From the NCBI GenBank assembly GCA_021810145.1, contig JAJZJL010000039.1, positions 1 through 36,860 on the forward strand: a stretch of DNA of 36,860 bases, read 5' to 3'. Each line of letters begins with the position of its first letter. Position 1 is the first letter of the stretch. Below are positions 36,001 to 36,860 of this stretch, one piece after another. The DNA comes from Planctomycetota bacterium (GTDB lineage: Bacteria > Planctomycetota > Phycisphaerae > WQYP01). The position numbers were made by a program, and so were the translations under genes. Below the pieces are notes generated by a model, which saw only the letters and a list, made by a program, of their open reading frames with translations, was not told where the DNA came from and did not search any database.

Positions 36001-36860
36001 TGCCCGAAAAGTTCTGGCTGACATAATTGAACTGGTCACTGCTGGTTCCGATACCGGTACCGGCCCCGTTGAGCGTCCATGCATTTGAACCAGCGCTGTA
36101 CGTTGCAACACCCGTCTGACTGCTTGTGCCGATTCCCTGCGCTGAAAACGCCACGAACGGATTGCCCGTGGCGCTGGCACCGTTTTCAAACAGCAAATTG
36201 GCTCCAATAGCCATGGACACCGTACCGCTGTTGGCCAGAACAATAGCCCCTTCAATGTCGGTGGTGCCGCTTCCGGATGTGGTTTCCAAGGTGCCGAGGT
36301 TATTGATCTGCAGCGTTCCAGGACTCTGCGTGTTGAAGGTTCCGGCAGCACCAAAAGCAAAAATACCATCCGCCTGATTGTTAATGGTGGCCGTCCCATT
36401 AATATAGAGTGTGCCGGTAGCGGCGTAGGAGAGAGTTCCATCGTTAGTCAGTGTCGCATTGCCAAGATATAGCGTGTAAGGGCCGGTCAATGTTACAACC
36501 GCACCGCTGTCAATAGTCCAGTTGGTATTGATACTCACATTGCTTAGCGTTACGAGGGCCCCGGCTGTAACCGCCACTCCGTTAGTGCCGCCACTCCAGG
36601 TATCGGTGCCGGAGAGATTCACCGAGCCCGTGCCGTTGATCGTGCCGCTGCTGAAGTTCAGAGCGTTAATGGTTAATATCCCATTGGTCGTCAGTGTGGC
36701 ACCGGTTAGATCAATCTGACCACTGCCGGTGGCACTGATGGTCGTATTGCCATTGAGCGTGAAAGTCTCATTGTTGAAGTCCAGTATCCCACCGGCGGCG
36801 GTGAAGGCAGTCCCGCTGGTGTTGGCATTGGAACCCCCGTCATTGCGTTCCACCGTGCCG
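26813..36860 (-). CDS. giant RHS/YD-repeat surface protein, N-terminus outside window
   Basis: An unbroken frame of more than 3,340 codons enters from the right edge; its true start is not visible. In protein order it begins with Gly/Thr-rich beta-helix repeats. A concanavalin-like lectin domain follows (about 36130-35600, with SEGIMLRDSMNASAAFADV), then more beta-helix with three long repeats. Next come a fibronectin type III-like domain (about 33475-33210, YTISQSTNGVNFTTIG) and a linker. A long RHS/YD-repeat shell runs from about 32740 to 27075 (YGYDADGRQYQVIDANG, FTYDQLNRLASS), ending at FDHREYSATLGRFISQDP and GANTYQFVMSNPVGNVDPWG. The last about 86 residues are a Pro-rich linker and Gly/Ser-rich tip. 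It is probably secreted or surface-bound. Confidence 0.9.
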   Translation of the reverse strand, partial: GTVERNDGGSNANTSGTAFTAAGGILDFNNETFTLNGNTTISATGSGQIDLTGATLTTNGILTINALNFSSGTINGTGSVNLSGTDTWSGGTNGVAVTAGALVTLSNVSINTNWTIDSGAVVTLTGPYTLYLGNATLTNDGTLSYAATGTLYINGTATINNQADGIFAFGAAGTFNTQSPGTLQINNLGTLETTSGSGTTDIEGAIVLANSGTVSMAIGANLLFENGASATGNPFVAFSAQGIGTSSQTGVATYSAGSNAWTLNGAGTGIGTSSDQFNYVSQNFSGNGQITAEIGGNTDSTASEGIMLRDSMNASAAFADVLVNSGGVSFQWRPSDGGSMSSTEVTGISTPVWVQIQRQGSSYSAYYSTNGTTWVQVGSSQTLSFSNSTNLAGLVAVAGTDGSAGTASFSHFSMGYTLNGATISSNVTVFTGSTLYVENGLALQSGATITVDAGGVIDFVDSTGNSQTVSGNGQIVLAPASGSYAAGQLNADSANSGSTLTFDNGINVSGPGSINAAADNTIVFENSVTSTSLSLTTGGVLQAYGATFNGVTLDQGLSLTSGQSLNLDGATTIVSDNVAIGSGATVTMGNGTNGSWSVVGGAMDVQGGVLNLRGNFATAGFGTIINSGGQVNLQGTLNNIDSTLSAPMLNTWNMDGGTITGGTIDAGTGSVDLTGSVLTLQNLTIAGSVDLAINNATLEGITVASGSTLGINSGAVALESSSTANWINDGTIAVNGGTVALENAWNNAGTIETAGGTLNLGGTFTVAALGTLNYSSGQVELSGTLDNTDNTLSASTLNNWTMAGGTITGGTIGLSGDVIAMTAVSNSSGVTLEGVTVANGVTLDIDNGTISFTGAWSNTGSTINIDGGTLNLGGNVSTGAMGTLHYTSGQVELSGTLNNTGNTLTLTAATTGPTLVLIGGSIIGGTVDVPVGMTLQANSGSGVESTVFNADGGTVDFVGGSYTFNSGTTFMTSGTGIAEITGGSYTLNALNIDGTLSVISPANTYEQYIVFNIPSSISIGTGSSGVLNLEQWGSISWGDESTAIFSLGNGVTLTLASGVTVQGGALIETTSGSSATLVNNGSILLNQSNSPATGSNEGIVVETGVAFVNNGTVQVVDLGSFAVAGTAQTFVGSAMAISPTEVVFGWYGLPMTSGDTYTISQSTNGVNFTTIGTVLPRGNYDVVEGLSPNTTYYFKVQETSASGATWVYDSSAVITNVNEPDDYAAGYQGGTLGTTTEAFGLYQVGDLLTSSGQSIPTSEYNTGTIAAGSAAGAYLQAVDGLLATSASSNAISLPYAQDPGSYVTGGVLAPQPQCGPGRHYVPTLNNTNNGPTNPPYTPCQCPAPYGAPAAGTSNPISYYNGSPQITSPGLSSSGFDGNWGVNLNWTSMTVFTPNTAYGNGWSSQNQGYLEYLGGGTSANPNIMLVNSAYNQDVFNFNTATGQYQAQAVSTNTLIHNDNGTYTLATDIGTTLQYYDFSNSTPVDLQGQLISMTDATGNTVTFSYTSSGQISSVTQTDAAGDVETYNYTYITSGINAGKVSLITQSLQRAGQTSSTIYRQMALTYYDGSYSGNMQYGNAGDLQTVSIEDGTGNVLQESYYRYYTPGDMLNSGETPIGYVGGLQYVFNTTSFQRLSAAFSDPFSATAAQVAPYANNYFQYDADHEATLETFAQGGAAATGGLGTQSLSYYLNPNSAAGDNYNTWFMRTTVTMQDGSENVVYTNVNGDVMLSMTVDPVDVGNPSLNGDVWITAYNFNSQGKTLETINPSAINLNASILDGATTVSAIETALQQYSDLGIAEGLVYSNQGLIDSTAYYASTTATATTPGGVAGNIEADYVQQGADGTPVEQDSYTYIQHVDSSGNTIYPEASYTQYQSSANGGSTPETTTYSYSWQTNSSGQVTNQIEDQTTNNPVVSAVQNGSGIASTTQTVYNQFGQVVWTMAANGTISYTAYDNATGAIVQSVQDVNTANLSDLANYTGTYPGGTLTFGSDGYNQYGVPELPSGWVTPTGGGLNLTTTDYVDALGRTIEQISPSGNVTLYVYDDAADAMFTLSGVVLDTSNNTLTTTGPITMTRTEIPYSYSANGQTLEGSYNEAITFSANTPISYTGGGIGQAVIPILPSFIQGNAATTGPDNVLNLIGNGSSSSPQFTIQSLTRSLYNAGGQQVESDAYATINNSVYLGTSPNDPYSGTQITNQLSGQAPNGNYYATYYGYDADGRQYQVIDANGTITDTVYDNLGRAVSVWVGTNDAVSNASGTPTYFVGSNAGTGNNMTEVTSYVYDNGGVGDSNVTEVIQYPAGSTAGTQQVSVLSYDFEDRLIATETGLTLNSSGQVVTSANNAYPSITVHSLDNLGNTLATLTFNGGATTIANAIAAATSAAPGAVLAGLVGYSTSEYDSQNRDYEDQTYSVDPATGTISTSALTSYTFYGPRGNVIESVAPTGQVTQNVYNGVGELIDTYITDGGAVNNGGATNLTYAAAGSVSNDVVVSQTAYGYDGDGNLIETVHAQRFNTDPILGTSAEGALFTDAVNADGSLTVTPASNSDSSLGARIYYSATYYDAADRQIATVNAGTNPVGANGAATPWTRPSSAPASVNDSKFTGDLITLTSYNAAGKVYETTDPMGNVAANFYNSLGETTETIAAYDPTVNGGNPTNDQNQTTLYTFDGIGDQTSMTAEDPSTGNQTTDYVYGVSGATGSSITSNDLLYQTVYPSNGLNDAVSQEYNALGQVIQTTDRNGNVHQYTYDTAGREISDTVTTLGAGVDGGVRRIDTAYNAQGLAYLYTSYADTAGTQIVNQVENIYNGLGQLAFQYQAVSGAVDVSTTPYVEYTYTSPSNGSRLASMVYPNGRTIDYNYSGTNLNAALDNAIGRLDSIVDGANSGDSGQVLEQYSYLGLSTIVARNHPQTGINLTYLGSAGSIGSGGDQYVGLDQFGRVVDQNWIDTSTGISVDNFTYSYDNNSNVTAENNLLDSAYSQTFTYDQLNRLASSTLGGSASQSWTLDAQGNWSSVTTNGTTQTETTNTQNQITSISGSTTPTYDNNGNMTTDQNGNTYVYNAWNQLVEVKNASGTVIAQYTYDARGYRVSETYPAGGNGVAAGTTKYLYYSNQEQVIEERWNGTANSNTQYQYVWSEKYVNAMVLRDTYSNGTLQANDRIYTTYNTNYDVTSLIGYNSTTQTWGVEERFTYSSYGTVTVLSSTWTAQSDAYSWQYMYQGGRQDPITGLYHFDHREYSATLGRFISQDPLHYINGANTYQFVMSNPVGNVDPWGNVAAPPTPPPSQIPPAPVHITGTGGVGDKGHGSASGSVVITFPLPPWLGPNYSLGCYIGGSGSYSFPHGHGFRPTGGSIGFVVSW
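34090..35042 (-). repeat. three long beta-helix repeats within the giant RHS gene
   Basis: Three blocks at about 35042-34872, 34600-34425 and 34262-34090 encode the same order of motifs. These are GGxLNLGG, GTLxYxSGQVELSGTL, NTxNTLSA and MxGGTITGGTI. The protein similarity is high and the spacing differs (about 440 and 340 bases), so they are diverged duplications. Such repeats form right-handed beta-helix stalks in secreted adhesins. Confidence 0.7.

Overview
The window looks like a stretch of a Planctomycetota-type chromosome (perhaps Phycisphaerae) carrying a conjugative-element remnant. The taxonomic hint is the very long RHS/YD-repeat surface protein with beta-helix repeats, plus an RHS tip cassette with a proline-rich linker. 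There is no rRNA or other marker, so this is only a guess. Genes have clear Shine-Dalgarno sites. No tRNA, rRNA or CRISPR array was found.

Layout. (1) 1-2012: the istB start, istA and outer end of an IS21-family element. (2) 2.1-4.8 kb, plus strand: a TraF-type S26 peptidase and a one-chain GmrSD-like restriction protein (DUF262 + DUF1524). (3) 4.8-14.6 kb, minus strand: a P-type (Trb) type IV secretion operon in the order trbC, trbD, trbE, two tandem trbJ-like genes, trbL, trbF, trbG, trbI and a DUF2274-like gene. A candidate promoter with a palindromic operator lies in front of trbC. (4) 14.8-17.3 kb: a MITE-like palindrome and a cargo set between trbC and trbB (DUF6338 membrane protein, two small proteins, and a convergent PD-(D/E)XK nuclease-like protein). 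(5) 17.3-19.2 kb: the remnant of trbB, split by an IS1202-family element with a 16-bp target duplication. (6) 19.4-21.4 kb, plus strand: a SapC-family gene followed by an anaerobic sulfatase-maturating radical SAM enzyme. (7) 21.5-36.9 kb, minus strand: an RHS locus with a giant RHS protein (over 3,340 residues, entering from the right edge), a secreted partner protein, an IS256-type scar, an orphan RHS tip and two more secreted partners. The three partners are diverged paralogues, and the last carries a Sel1-repeat tail.

Function. The trb genes would build a conjugation channel, but the VirB11-type ATPase gene trbB is destroyed, so the system is probably inactive unless helped in trans. The RHS locus has the logic of a polymorphic secreted system: a large carrier with a short variable tip, a displaced spare tip, and a small secreted protein gene directly after each tip. 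The repeated pairing of one undescribed secreted family with these tips is the most interesting part of the window.
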